Shown: positions 9,442 to 18,660 of the stretch, in pieces
Numbering within the stretch: position 1 is the stretch's first letter
How the letters are laid out: each line of letters opens with the position of its first letter
From: Bacteroidia bacterium
Lineage (GTDB): Bacteria; Bacteroidota; Bacteroidia; Chitinophagales; JAUHXS01
NCBI GenBank assembly: GCA_030426955.1
Contig: JAUHXS010000005.1
Coordinates: 159,807 to 223,806, forward strand
Length of the DNA stretch: 64,000 nucleotides
Reading direction: 5' to 3'
Translations under genes and position numbers: made by a program
Notes under the pieces: generated by a model
Told to the model about the DNA's origin: nothing
What the model saw: only the letters and a program-made list of their open reading frames with translations
Database searches by the model: none

Positions 9442-10731
9442 TTATTTTACGCTTGTAATATTACCCAGCTTTCGAATAGTTTGACCTTGCTCATCTACGG
9501 CCGAAAAAATATAAGTATAAACATTTGAGACTGTATACCGATCTTCATTCCATTTGTTTAACAATACACCTTGATCATCGCTCTTATAAACTAGCTCACC
9601 TAATCTATTATAAACTTCGATTGTATATTCTTGCCAATTACCCTTGAGAATCGGATAAAATACTTCATTTAAATTGCTGTTGTTAGGAGAAAAAGCATTG
9701 GGCAAAAAGAGACTCTCCCTGCACTCTACTTCTGGCAAGACTTCGAAACTTTTGATACTCGAATCATTTAACCCTGAACTAGTATCTTCAATGAGCAGCT
9801 TTAGCTTGAAAGAACCACTTTCTTGGATGCAAAGTATATTAAACCCAGAATCTGTTGACAATATAGAGTCGCTATTTAATATCCAGCTCCATTCATCTCC
9901 AGAGGAACTGTCAAAAATTTCAATACATTCATTAATACAGATTACGGTATCTGAAATACCAAATGAAGCATTGGGTGTATCTGTCATAATAATTATCGGC
10001 GTATCTATTTTTACGGTGTCTTTTGCCACGTAAGACCTGTCTAAATTAAAATACATTCTATTAGGGCCTGGTGATGTACAAATGCTGCTGTCCGAATCAT
10101 CACTACAAAATGGCCCAACGATTACAGCATCATAGTTATCATCCGCTACAAAAGTCAGGCTAAAGGATTTGTATGTTCCCTGTAAAACACTATCCGCACT
10201 TATTAATATTTGAGGGATGAAACTTTCACATTCACATTCATCAATAGCTGGTGGAGAAGCAGACTTGTAGAACAGAAATCCAAAATTTGCACAAGAATTG
10301 GGACCAAATCCAAAGCTTCCTAATCCATCAATCATGAGATCGAAAGAAACTCTATATGTAGAATCTATTTCTAATACTGAAAGTAAATTTGCTGCAAGAG
10401 TTTCCTTGAAAAATGGTGGATTCCCACCTGGACAAGCGCCATTGTTTAGTGGTTGCGCCCAAAACCCGACACAGCCATTGCCTGAAGAAGGAGTTCCCCG
10501 AATAGAGGGATTCCCTGTATAACCGCAATTGTAGTAGTCTACGCTTGGAGAAAATTCAAACCAATCGTCACACCTATCTAATTGGCTATTTGCATCAGGA
10601 CAAGAAGAGAAATTCTCAAAGTCAGGATTGGGTAAAAGGTTTTGACCTAATACCATATTAAGCAAGGAGAGACCTACTATTGCCAATATAGAAATATGCT
10701 TACAATAAGGATGTAAAAAAGAACGAGACAT
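9442..10731 (-). CDS. Secreted protein with gliding-motility-type (type B) T9SS sorting domain
   Basis: 429 aa. Signal peptide (hydrophobic residues 12-29), then a Cys-rich beta-domain starting NLLPNPDFENFSSCPD that recurs in Bacteroidota surface proteins. A PKD-like stretch (CINECIEIFDSSSGDEWSW) comes next, and a C-terminal domain of about 90 residues beginning CRESLFLPNAFSPNNSNLNE and continuing with NRLGELVY: the hallmark of the gliding-motility-associated (CHU_C-like) T9SS sorting domain. It should cross the outer membrane by the T9SS and stay on the surface or be released. No enzymatic motif is seen; an adhesive or scaffold role is a guess. Neighbours (dapA upstream, trkH downstream) give no functional hint. 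Confidence 0.85.
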   Translation of the reverse strand: MSRSFLHPYCKHISILAIVGLSLLNMVLGQNLLPNPDFENFSSCPDANSQLDRCDDWFEFSPSVDYYNCGYTGNPSIRGTPSSGNGCVGFWAQPLNNGACPGGNPPFFKETLAANLLSVLEIDSTYRVSFDLMIDGLGSFGFGPNSCANFGFLFYKSASPPAIDECECESFIPQILISADSVLQGTYKSFSLTFVADDNYDAVIVGPFCSDDSDSSICTSPGPNRMYFNLDRSYVAKDTVKIDTPIIIMTDTPNASFGISDTVICINECIEIFDSSSGDEWSWILNSDSILSTDSGFNILCIQESGSFKLKLLIEDTSSGLNDSSIKSFEVLPEVECRESLFLPNAFSPNNSNLNEVFYPILKGNWQEYTIEVYNRLGELVYKSDDQGVLLNKWNEDRYTVSNVYTYIFSAVDEQGQTIRKLGNITSVK

Positions 10732-10769
10732 ATCCTAAGGTATACTATTCAAGTGTAAAAACTAAGCTT

Positions 10770-11648
10770 TTATATTTGTTTTGTCCCTTCTTTAATCCTC
10801 TTAGAAAGTTTTTCCGTCGCAGGAATCATAGGCAGTCTTAGTTCATTTTTGCATAATCCAAGGCTATGTGCCACATATTTTATTCCTGCTGGGTTGCCTT
10901 CTTCAAATATCAAATTCATCATATCCAGAAGCTTATAATGATATTTGGAAGCTTCAGAAAAGTTACCCGCTAACCCTTGTCTTACTAACTCAGACGTTTC
11001 ATAAGGATAGGCATTACCTATGACAGAAACTAATCCATCCATACCAAACGAAAGCATTGGCAAGGTCAAAATGTCATCGCCAGAAATCACCAAAAAGTCT
11101 TTAGGTTTGTTTTTGACAATCTCCATACATTGTGCTAAGTCCCCTGAAGCTTCTTTAATAGCAAAAATATTCTTGGCATCTCTTGCCAATCTCAATGTTG
11201 TCTCTGCAGAAATATTTGAGCTTGTTCTACTAGGCACATTATACAACATAATTGGTCTCGGAGCAATAGTATCAATCGCCATATAGTGCTGATAAATTCC
11301 CTCTTGAGAAGGTTTATTATAATAAGGGCTCACCGATAAAATACCATCAATGCCTTCAAAATGATACGCTTTGATAGAGTCAATTACTTGTTGTGTATCA
11401 TTGCCACCAAATCCTGCAATGATAGGCACTCTCCCATTAACAACTTTAACTGTATGCTCTAAAACAGCTTCTTTGTCTTTCTGATCCATTGTTGCTGATT
11501 CTCCAGTCGTACCTAGTGATACGATGTACTCCATCTTGTTAGAGATGATATGCTCTAACACTTTAGTAAGTGAATCAAAATCTACACTTTTATCCTCATT
11601 AAAAGGAGTAATAACTGCTACTCCTGTACCTCTAAATTTATCAATCAT
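10770..11648 (-). CDS. dapA: 4-hydroxy-tetrahydrodipicolinate synthase
   Basis: 292 aa, standard length. It condenses pyruvate with aspartate semialdehyde, the first committed step to lysine and meso-diaminopimelate for peptidoglycan. Visible active-site elements are GTTGES (Thr47-Thr48), Tyr136 in LYNVPSR, Arg141, and the Schiff-base Lys165 in FAIKEASGD. The ATG start overlaps the stop of the upstream DUF6913 gene (ATGA, 11645-11648), so the pair is translationally coupled. Cytoplasmic TIM barrel. Confidence 0.96.
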   Translation of the reverse strand: MIDKFRGTGVAVITPFNEDKSVDFDSLTKVLEHIISNKMEYIVSLGTTGESATMDQKDKEAVLEHTVKVVNGRVPIIAGFGGNDTQQVIDSIKAYHFEGIDGILSVSPYYNKPSQEGIYQHYMAIDTIAPRPIMLYNVPSRTSSNISAETTLRLARDAKNIFAIKEASGDLAQCMEIVKNKPKDFLVISGDDILTLPMLSFGMDGLVSVIGNAYPYETSELVRQGLAGNFSEASKYHYKLLDMMNLIFEEGNPAGIKYVAHSLGLCKNELRLPMIPATEKLSKRIKEGTKQI

Positions 11649-12166
11649 TGTATTGTATTTAAATAATGCTCGGCTTGTCTTAACAAATCTTGTTCCGAAT
11701 CAGTTTCCTTAATCTCTAACATTAAATCATAACAATGTGTCTTGTTTTCCCCAAACTTACCTATCCTCAATTTTGCATGAGAAAGTGCCACGATATTTTC
11801 AATCTGTACTTTTTCTGATAAACATGTATTAATAATAACATCAAATTTCTTATTTACAAACTCTCTTAAATAGTCTTCTTTAGGTTGTTTTAGCCAGTTT
11901 AGCTGTTTGTCAGAAAAACTTTTATGGTCAACCACAGCCTTGGGGTCATGCTTTCTAAAACCCATAAGGGCTACTTTCTTCTTTTGGGATTTAAGCTCCT
12001 GAGCAAAGTTTTCAATAAGCTTTTTGTTATCTCCTTTAGTGTTATCATATATGATAGCAACCTCCTGAACTTTGTTCATGTTAACAAAGTCATGCTCAGC
12101 AGGAGTCTTTTTAAGCTTTCTTTTTAATAAATAGTTTCGAATCTTATTCAATGTTCCAGATAACAT
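11645..12166 (-). CDS. DUF6913-type protein coupled to dapA
   Basis: 173 aa, no signal peptide or TM segment. A basic N-terminus (LLKRKLKKTPAEHDF) is followed by an alternating beta/alpha region (VQEVAIIYDNTKGDNKKLIE, FDVIINTCLSEKVQIENIVA) and SHAKLRIGKFGE. This matches my memory of the Bacteroidota family DUF6913, often found directly before dapA. Function unknown. The overlap with dapA suggests coordinated expression, so a link to diaminopimelate supply or envelope growth is possible but unproven. Confidence 0.7.
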   Translation of the reverse strand: MLSGTLNKIRNYLLKRKLKKTPAEHDFVNMNKVQEVAIIYDNTKGDNKKLIENFAQELKSQKKKVALMGFRKHDPKAVVDHKSFSDKQLNWLKQPKEDYLREFVNKKFDVIINTCLSEKVQIENIVALSHAKLRIGKFGENKTHCYDLMLEIKETDSEQDLLRQAEHYLNTIQ

Positions 12167-12227
12167 GGTTGGAACGCAAATTTACAAAATAAAAAGTTGA
12201 ATTGATCCCGAGACTGTAGAATCTAAC

Positions 12228-12761
12228 TTACAAACACTCTAACTTCTTCGATGCTTTACTTTCGTGCTTATTAAAAACAGCTAGCAATGCTTTGAATACT
12301 TGTTTCCCTACAACAATGGCAAATAATCCGCCTATTACATAGTGGATGTAATCTGGGTAATAAGTATAAATAAGGATCAAAATTGTACACAATACAACTA
12401 AACCGATCAAAAACCTTTTAAGAAATGACTTTCCCGCCTTATTGATATCTTCTTTTTTTATCTCAGAGACAACCTTTAAAAGCTTTCTTCCAGCATCAAC
12501 GAGATTTCTTTTTTCCTCCACCAGCAATACTTTTGCCTCTGAAAAAATGGATTTTATTTTGTCCGCAAATTGAGCTTCATCAAAAAGTATAATTCTTGCA
12601 TTGCCCTTTGCATGCATATTGAGTTCATCAATGTTTGAAAAAGATCTCGTATTAAGGATGGTTGTATTAAGCTGCAAATTTGCGATTACGGCAGTCATGC
12701 TTTTCAAAAAATTATCATCTTTAGAAAAAATAAATACTTCAAAAACGTCCTTGTTGTTCAT
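12228..12761 (-). CDS. Small membrane protein of unknown function
   Basis: 177 aa. The first 100 residues look soluble, alternating beta and helix (FEVFIFSKDDNFLKSMTAVI, ARIILFDEAQFADKIKSIFS), faintly like a receiver-type fold but without its acidic cluster or a phosphorylatable Asp. Two closely spaced TM segments follow (about 113-132 and 138-158), then a basic tail (NKHESKASKKLECL). I do not recognise a family. It is divergent from trmB and separated from DUF6913 by 61 nt, with no clear operon partner. Confidence 0.6.
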   Translation of the reverse strand: MNNKDVFEVFIFSKDDNFLKSMTAVIANLQLNTTILNTRSFSNIDELNMHAKGNARIILFDEAQFADKIKSIFSEAKVLLVEEKRNLVDAGRKLLKVVSEIKKEDINKAGKSFLKRFLIGLVVLCTILILIYTYYPDYIHYVIGGLFAIVVGKQVFKALLAVFNKHESKASKKLECL

Positions 12762-12822
12762 ATTATTTAAACTCTAAATTTTAAAGAATAGTTCGTTTTA
12801 AAAAGTTGAGTATTTTTGAAGC

Positions 12823-13485
12823 ATGAGTAAAGGAAAGCTGGAGAAGTTTAATGAATTAGCTGCTATGGCCAACATATTCGAAGATGGCACACCTATTCCT
12901 ACTGAACCTAAAGGATTTGAAATGGGATGGCATCGAGAATACTTCAAAAATGACAACCCGATTGTACTCGAACTAGCCTGCGGGAAAGGGGACTATGCAG
13001 TAGCCTTAGCTGAAAAGTATCCTGATAAAAATTTTATTGGCGTTGATATTAAGGGCAATAGAATTTGGGTTGGTGGCGCAAAAGCATTGGAAAAAGATTT
13101 AAAAAACGTGCTGTTTTTAAGAACTTACATTGATAAGATAGAGCACTTTTTTGAGCCCAACTCCATCTCTGAAATTTGGATTACATTTCCAGATCCCTAT
13201 CTCAAGAAGAGCAAAGCCAGAAAACGCTTGACTTCTCCTTTGTTTCTAGAACGATACAAGAAGATTCTCAAAAAGGACGGTATTGTGCAACTCAAGACGG
13301 ATTCCAATGAACTTTTTGAATATACAATAGAGGGGTTGGATGAAAAGAAAATTACTCCTATAAAGGTTGTGCAAAATGTCTACAAGGAAGATCATGGTAT
13401 GGATCAGTTGTTTATTCAAACCTACTATGAAAAGATGCATTTAGAGGATGGCAGAAGTATAAAATATGTATCTTTCAGGCTTTAA
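12823..13485 (+). CDS. trmB: tRNA (guanine-N7-)-methyltransferase
   Basis: 220 aa. It transfers a methyl group from SAM to G46 in the tRNA variable loop. The SAM-binding glycine motif is seen in LELACGKGDYAVALAEKYP, a second acidic strand in NFIGVDIKGNRIW, and the TrmB signature in FPDPYLKKSKARKRL, a variant of the usual FPDPWPKKRHHKRR. The ATG at 12823 follows the divergent gene by 61 nt. Its stop is 3 nt before the next ORF, so the sensor-LuxR gene downstream is probably co-transcribed. Confidence 0.95.
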   Translation: MSKGKLEKFNELAAMANIFEDGTPIPTEPKGFEMGWHREYFKNDNPIVLELACGKGDYAVALAEKYPDKNFIGVDIKGNRIWVGGAKALEKDLKNVLFLRTYIDKIEHFFEPNSISEIWITFPDPYLKKSKARKRLTSPLFLERYKKILKKDGIVQLKTDSNELFEYTIEGLDEKKITPIKVVQNVYKEDHGMDQLFIQTYYEKMHLEDGRSIKYVSFRL

Positions 13486-13488
13486 TAG

Positions 13489-14976
13489 ATGACAGTTAAA
13501 GTTTTATCAATAAGGTCATTAATATGTGCTTTGCTATTTCTAGTAAAAGCTTCTTTCGGAATCAATTACTCTATTGAAACTTTTAAAGACTCAGATAATA
13601 CTGCAACTGTGAAAAAAATTATCAATGGTGATTTTGAAAGAAATTTCAAGCCAATTGAGCAGGACCATATCAACTATGGACTAATCAAAAATAACGTTTG
13701 GGGTAGAGTTACCTTTTTGAAAAAGCACAACGAAAAGCTTTTATTGGAGTTTAGCTCGCCAAACTTAGATAGTATCTATCTATATTATTTTGATGAACAC
13801 GGTAAGCTAAAGACTTTATACAACGGTGTTATGGCAAAGGGTAGTTCTAATAATCTACTCAACCGTTTGCCCACTTTTGAGATTCCTCAAAACATAAATC
13901 AAGCATGGTTCAAAATAAGATCTGAAGCAATGACGGCTGCCTCTATAAGGGTATTCTCCGTGGAGGAAAAATACAATAAAAATACCTATGCGCTTATTTT
14001 TTACAGTATTCTGTTTGGATTAATCATAAGTATAATGCTCTATATCGCATTTTTGTCTTTTTCCACGTTTGATACAGATTACCTGACCTATTTATTTTAC
14101 ACGATGCCAATGCTACTGCATTATATCACTATCACGGGGTTTAGCGCACTATGGTTGCCAACTTCACTATCATGGTTAAATTATTACCTGCCATGTATTA
14201 CGTTGCCTCTTATGTTTTTAGGATTTATGGGATTTGCCTACAATGTTTTACTAATTAAAAACGAATATTATATTACGAAAGTAGCATTTAAACTAGCTAT
14301 TACAGTAGGTATTGTGATGATTCCTCTTGCTTTTTTTACATCTAGGTCTTTTTCAATTCAACTAGGACACATTGTTCCTCTGATAGGAATGGTAATAACA
14401 ATTATAGCAGCAGTTCAAAATATTCGCAAAAAATATACTCCAGCAATATATTATAGCTTAGGATGGATTGCTTTTATGAGTGGAGCCTCTATAAGAATAT
14501 TTATGGATCTGGGCTGGATGTCGTACAGCTTTTTTGCTCAAAATGCGGTTTTTATTGGCTCCATTATTGAAGCCTTCTTTTTCTGTATAAGCATTGCACT
14601 TAAAATAAAATTTTTGAAAGGGGAAAACATAAGAATTACGGAACAATTAAAAAAACATGTACAGGAGATAGAATCGCTAAGAGAGTTGATTAGCAATGAA
14701 GAAAAAGATCTATCTGTACCTGAAATATCAATTAGTCGGGAAGAATTAAACCAATACTTGTTAAATCCTCTTTCTGAGAGAGAGCTAGATGTCTTGTATT
14801 TATTATCTGAGGGGAAAAAGAATAAAGCCATTGCTGAAGAGCTTTTTTTATCAGTAAATACAGTGAAATACCATATCAATAACATCTACAACAAATTAGA
14901 TGTTGTCAATAGAACAGAGGCGGTTGTCAAAGCCTCTAACATGAATCTTTTAGAGGCTGATGTAGCGATGAGCTAG
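13489..14976 (+). CDS. Seven-TM (7TMR-DISM-like) sensor fused to a LuxR-type DNA-binding domain
   Basis: 495 aa. Signal peptide (to about residue 24), then an extracytoplasmic beta domain (residues about 25-160; NNVWGRVTF, PNLDSIYLYYFDEHGKL) like the 7TMR-DISM extracellular module. About seven TM helices follow (165-385), then a short coiled coil (RITEQLKKHVQEIESLRELI) and a C-terminal HTH of the GerE/LuxR type (LSERELDVLYLLSEG; LSVNTVKYHINNIYNKL). There is no histidine-kinase or receiver domain, so it would act as a membrane-bound one-component regulator. The gene begins 3 nt after trmB, and a hairpin terminator follows. Ligand and target genes are unknown. Confidence 0.85.
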   Translation: MTVKVLSIRSLICALLFLVKASFGINYSIETFKDSDNTATVKKIINGDFERNFKPIEQDHINYGLIKNNVWGRVTFLKKHNEKLLLEFSSPNLDSIYLYYFDEHGKLKTLYNGVMAKGSSNNLLNRLPTFEIPQNINQAWFKIRSEAMTAASIRVFSVEEKYNKNTYALIFYSILFGLIISIMLYIAFLSFSTFDTDYLTYLFYTMPMLLHYITITGFSALWLPTSLSWLNYYLPCITLPLMFLGFMGFAYNVLLIKNEYYITKVAFKLAITVGIVMIPLAFFTSRSFSIQLGHIVPLIGMVITIIAAVQNIRKKYTPAIYYSLGWIAFMSGASIRIFMDLGWMSYSFFAQNAVFIGSIIEAFFFCISIALKIKFLKGENIRITEQLKKHVQEIESLRELISNEEKDLSVPEISISREELNQYLLNPLSERELDVLYLLSEGKKNKAIAEELFLSVNTVKYHINNIYNKLDVVNRTEAVVKASNMNLLEADVAMS

Positions 14977-14995
14977 TATTATTCTGCAATTTTTT

Positions 14996-15027
14996 AAAAA
15001 ACTACCCAAATGGGTGGGGCGTTTTTT
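14996..15027 (+). terminator. Rho-independent-like terminator after the sensor-LuxR gene
   Basis: An inner stem ACCCA (15004-15008)/TGGGT (15011-15015) sits within outer arms AAAAAAC (14996-15002) and GTTTTTT (15021-15027), giving a GC core followed by a T run. It lies 20 nt after the stop of the LuxR-fusion gene and before the T9SS propeller gene. Confidence 0.65.
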
Positions 15028-15078
15028 CTTCTACGATCATAGTTTAGCATCCTAAATCATATCACTAAATCAAAAACT

Positions 15079-17949
15079 ATGAGAAAATTTTTACTTGGAA
15101 GACTTTTACTATTTATATTACTAATCGGATCAACACAAGCACAAGTTTATGAATGGTTACACTCGGTTGGAGTCAATGGTGCAAATGACCAAGCCAATTC
15201 AGTCGCATATGATAGCAAGGGGAGTGTGTTAACTACAGGACACCAAAACTTAACAGGTGGAAATGTTTACCTGCAAAAAATCGACAGCTCTGGAATAGAA
15301 GATTGGTTAATATACTTTACTGGTACTACTGCATTTAATACTGGCTTGGCAGTTGCGACAGATAAATCTGACAATGTTGTCATGACAGGGTCTTTCCAAG
15401 ATTCATTGGGTTTGATTGGCGGAGGATTTATCAACTCCAATGGATTTGATGACATATTTGTTGCTAAATACACCAGTGCTGGAACTTACCAATGGGGGTT
15501 TGCAATGGGAGGCTTCAATATAGATCAAGGTCAAGCCATAACAACAGATTTGGATAACAATGTTTATGTAACAGGCTATTTTGTCGGAACGGTTGACTTT
15601 GATCCAAGTGGCTCAACGGCTGATCTCACTAGCGCTGGAGGAGACGATATATTTATTGCCAAATACGACTCTAATGGAAACTACCTATGGGCACATAACT
15701 TTGGATCAGCAGCTGGAAATAATAAAGGCTTTGGAGTAAAAACCGATGCAGCTGGAAATGTTTATTTCACAGGGCAATTCTTTGGAACTGTTGATTTTAA
15801 TGCAGGAGCAGGCTCTCGAAACCTTACAGCAGCATCAGGGTCAAACTTGTTTATCGCAAAGTATAATTCCGCTGGAATCTATCAGTGGGCATACCAAATA
15901 ACCGAGTCAGTGGCTATTACTGATTTAGAAATTGACGCATCGGCAAATATTTATCTCACTGGTTCTTTCATGGCACCTGTGGTGGACTTTGATCCTAGTG
16001 GATCAAACAATGATCTTACCAAGATAGGCAATCGAGATATATTCTTTGCCAAGTATAATAGCGATGGAGATCATCAATGGGCATATAACATTGGCGCTGC
16101 TTCATCTGCCTGTTATTCTAATGGTATTGCTGTAGACCCAGAAAATAATGTCTATATAACAGGGTATTTCTTTAACAGTCTAGATGCTGACCCTGGAGCT
16201 GGAATTGAAACTTTAACATCAAGTGACGGAGCAGATATGTTTGTTGCCAAATATGCTGCCTCTGGTGCTTATGAATGGGCTTTTGCGATGGGTTCTGCTG
16301 GATTCGATCAATCTATAGCAATTGATGTTAGTGCCAATAAGAAAATAGCAATTGGTGGATATTGGACCGGCACTGTAGATTTTGATCCAGGCACAGGTAC
16401 GGCAAGCAGAACCACTCCTAGTGGCAATGAGGCATTTACTGCGCAATATAGCAATCCACCTTGTAATGCTCCAGATATTCCTTCTGTTAGTCTATCTAAT
16501 TTTACAATTTGCGAAGGAGATAGTGCTACCTTTTCTATTGCATCAGGAAATCTAAATGACGCTACTGAATGGTATTGGTATTTAGATGGATGTGGAACAA
16601 CTCTTATAGATAGTGGTACTTCTACTAAAATCGCACCTTCAGCAACAACAACAGTATATGTAAGAGGGGAAGGTGGCTGTGTAACACCAGGAGGATGCAT
16701 GAATGCAACTGTTAATGTAAAGCCTATTACTTATGGTGCATTTTCAGATGCTTTTTGTAATGGAGAAACCTATATGCTTCCAAGCGGAAAAACCACTACT
16801 GTTGGAGGTGTAATTAAAGATACCATTACTGGTAGCAATAATTGTGATAGTGTAATAACAGCGACACTAACTAGATTAGACAATTCGTCAGCTAGCATGG
16901 ACACAACTGTTTGCAACAGCTTTACTTCTCCTTCGGGCAAAATGTTCACTATGTCATCTATATTTAATGACACGATCATGAACAATGTAGGCTGTGATTC
17001 TTTAATTACAATTGACTTAACTGTTAATCACAGTACTTCAAGCATGATAAATGCAGAAGGATGTGAAAGCTACACCTCCCCTAGCGGTAAAAATTGGACG
17101 ATGACAGGAATGTATTCAGACACTATTTCTAATGCTGGAGGCTGTGATTCTATTATTGCAATAGACCTTACTATAAATGGTCATACTGATAGCACTTTGA
17201 CGATAGAAGCTTGTAATACCTATATGTCTCCAAGCGGAAAGGCGCTCGATTCAACAGGCACATATATGGACACTATTGCCAATGCAAAAGGCTGTGATAG
17301 TGTTCTAACGATCAACTTAACTATAAATGATAGCTCTTCATCATCTTTGGAAGTTGATACCTGTGGTTCTTATACTTGGTTTGGCACAGCATACACGATG
17401 TCGGGGCAATACACACATACATTAACTAATGCTGTTGGTTGTGATAGCGTCATTACTTTAACATTAACTATTCCTGAAATCGATAAACAAGTAACTGTAA
17501 ATGGAACAACTTTAATGAGTGATGAAAATAATGCAGATACTTACCAATGGATTGATTGTAATGATAATAACTCAGCAATTTCAGGAGCGACTCAGCAAAG
17601 CTATACGGCAACGGAGAGTGGTGATTACGCAGTTGTTATTTCAAAAGATGGCTGCTCTGATACTTCTGATTGTGAGGAAATAACTATAACTAGTTTACAG
17701 GGCATCGTTGCAAATCATAGTATAAATGTTTGGCCTATTCAAACGAAAGGATCAATAAACATTGACTTAAAGCAAAACTATACAGATGTCACTATTTCAG
17801 CATTAAACATAATTGGACAGCAAGAGATTGTAACCAATTATGAAAATATCAGGAATACATCCATTGAATTATCTAATAATGGAATGCATATCTTGAAAAT
17901 ACATACTGAAGGCAATCTTTTAGGCGTATATAAGGTAATTAAGCATTAA
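15079..17949 (+). CDS. Large T9SS-secreted beta-propeller (SBBP) protein with repeat region
   Basis: 956 aa. Signal peptide (cleavage near TQAQ, residue 22). Residues about 30-465 hold some eight SBBP-type propeller repeats (DIFIAKYDSNGNYLWA, DIFFAKYNSDGDHQWA, DMFVAKYAASGAYEWA) with VDFDPSG segments between blades. An Ig/PKD-like unit follows (about 466-545), then five copies of a roughly 50-residue unit around SPSGK and GCDS, a further Ig-like unit (TYQWIDC ... SYTATESGDYAV), and a type A T9SS sorting domain at the end (INVWPIQTKGSINIDL ... HILKIHTEG). Predicted surface or released protein; adhesion or polymer binding is a guess. Preceded by a terminator, so it has its own promoter. Confidence 0.88.
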   Translation: MRKFLLGRLLLFILLIGSTQAQVYEWLHSVGVNGANDQANSVAYDSKGSVLTTGHQNLTGGNVYLQKIDSSGIEDWLIYFTGTTAFNTGLAVATDKSDNVVMTGSFQDSLGLIGGGFINSNGFDDIFVAKYTSAGTYQWGFAMGGFNIDQGQAITTDLDNNVYVTGYFVGTVDFDPSGSTADLTSAGGDDIFIAKYDSNGNYLWAHNFGSAAGNNKGFGVKTDAAGNVYFTGQFFGTVDFNAGAGSRNLTAASGSNLFIAKYNSAGIYQWAYQITESVAITDLEIDASANIYLTGSFMAPVVDFDPSGSNNDLTKIGNRDIFFAKYNSDGDHQWAYNIGAASSACYSNGIAVDPENNVYITGYFFNSLDADPGAGIETLTSSDGADMFVAKYAASGAYEWAFAMGSAGFDQSIAIDVSANKKIAIGGYWTGTVDFDPGTGTASRTTPSGNEAFTAQYSNPPCNAPDIPSVSLSNFTICEGDSATFSIASGNLNDATEWYWYLDGCGTTLIDSGTSTKIAPSATTTVYVRGEGGCVTPGGCMNATVNVKPITYGAFSDAFCNGETYMLPSGKTTTVGGVIKDTITGSNNCDSVITATLTRLDNSSASMDTTVCNSFTSPSGKMFTMSSIFNDTIMNNVGCDSLITIDLTVNHSTSSMINAEGCESYTSPSGKNWTMTGMYSDTISNAGGCDSIIAIDLTINGHTDSTLTIEACNTYMSPSGKALDSTGTYMDTIANAKGCDSVLTINLTINDSSSSSLEVDTCGSYTWFGTAYTMSGQYTHTLTNAVGCDSVITLTLTIPEIDKQVTVNGTTLMSDENNADTYQWIDCNDNNSAISGATQQSYTATESGDYAVVISKDGCSDTSDCEEITITSLQGIVANHSINVWPIQTKGSINIDLKQNYTDVTISALNIIGQQEIVTNYENIRNTSIELSNNGMHILKIHTEGNLLGVYKVIKH

Positions 17950-17964
17950 CAGGGCAATAGATAT

Positions 17965-18000
17965 TTGCAAGACTGAGTATTTTGAGACTCAGTCTTGCAA
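17965..18000. terminator. Bidirectional hairpin between convergent genes
   Basis: TTGCAAGACTGAGT (17965-17978) pairs perfectly over 14 bp with ACTCAGTCTTGCAA (17987-18000), loop of 8 nt. It sits between the convergent propeller gene (+) and the TrpF-like gene (-), and its right arm contains the last codons and stop of the latter. Long symmetric stems at convergent ends usually serve both transcripts; no long T run is present. Confidence 0.6.
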
Positions 18001-18579
18001 TTGATCCAATATAGCCTCTATCTCATCAAAATCTTTAATGCCAGGCTTTTCTTCTATGCCACCCTTGAGGCAAATGCCAGATATATTAAAATTGGAAACT
18101 ACTTCCTTAATATTATGAGGTTCAAAGTCAGCTTCTAGTAAAACAGGATAACCATTACATACTTCTCTTACAGCTGCTTGCTCTCGGCTAAAATCTAAGT
18201 TCATACAATCTAACTGAACATATTTATACAGGTTCGACCACTCGTTTAAAGAACCAACATCAGAAAGGGTACATTTTAAAACAAAAGGGACATCCCAATT
18301 CAATGCATCTGCTGGTTTAAGAGATTTATTATTTACTTGCACATAGTCAAGCTTTAAATCTATCGCTACTTGTTGAATATAGTCAGGTGGCTGCTTACCA
18401 AATTCTCCAACCATTTTAGGACCAGATAACCAATCTATAATTTCTTTTGCCTTTTCAGGTGGAATAAAATCTCTAGACTCCGGGTCAAAACAAAAGCCCA
18501 TCCATTCCACGCCAAAAGCTGCAAAATAACGCGCATCGGAAAGGTTGTTAATAGCGTTAGCTTTTATTTTCAGATTCAT
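17989..18579 (-). CDS. TrpF-like (phosphoribosylanthranilate isomerase family) protein lacking the catalytic Cys
   Basis: 196 aa, the length of TrpF. Family landmarks align along the whole protein: NLSDARYFAAFGVEWMGFCF at the N-terminus (TrpF: NLEDA..GADAVGFVF), SRDFIPPEKAKEII (KSKRYISPEDARRI), YVQVNN (VQLHG), VLLEADF, and LKGGIEEKPGIKDFDEIEA (VSSGVE..PGVKD). The KICGIT motif with the catalytic Cys reads KANAIN here: Asn8 replaces Cys, Ala9 replaces Gly, and the general-acid Asp is Glu149. It therefore cannot use the known TrpF mechanism. No trp genes are nearby. It may be a binding protein or a changed enzyme. Confidence 0.75.
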   Translation of the reverse strand: MNLKIKANAINNLSDARYFAAFGVEWMGFCFDPESRDFIPPEKAKEIIDWLSGPKMVGEFGKQPPDYIQQVAIDLKLDYVQVNNKSLKPADALNWDVPFVLKCTLSDVGSLNEWSNLYKYVQLDCMNLDFSREQAAVREVCNGYPVLLEADFEPHNIKEVVSNFNISGICLKGGIEEKPGIKDFDEIEAILDQLQD

Positions 18580-18660
18580 TGTTCAATCAAAGTTAAAATT
18601 TATCATTTTCTTAACATAAATATTAAAATATATTCTGTCTATTTATTAATATTGCATTCG

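Noticed and set aside
12811..12818. TATTTTTG as trmB promoter
   Set aside because: It fits the -10 consensus, but the start site would fall at or past the ATG at 12823 and no -33 box is spaced correctly.
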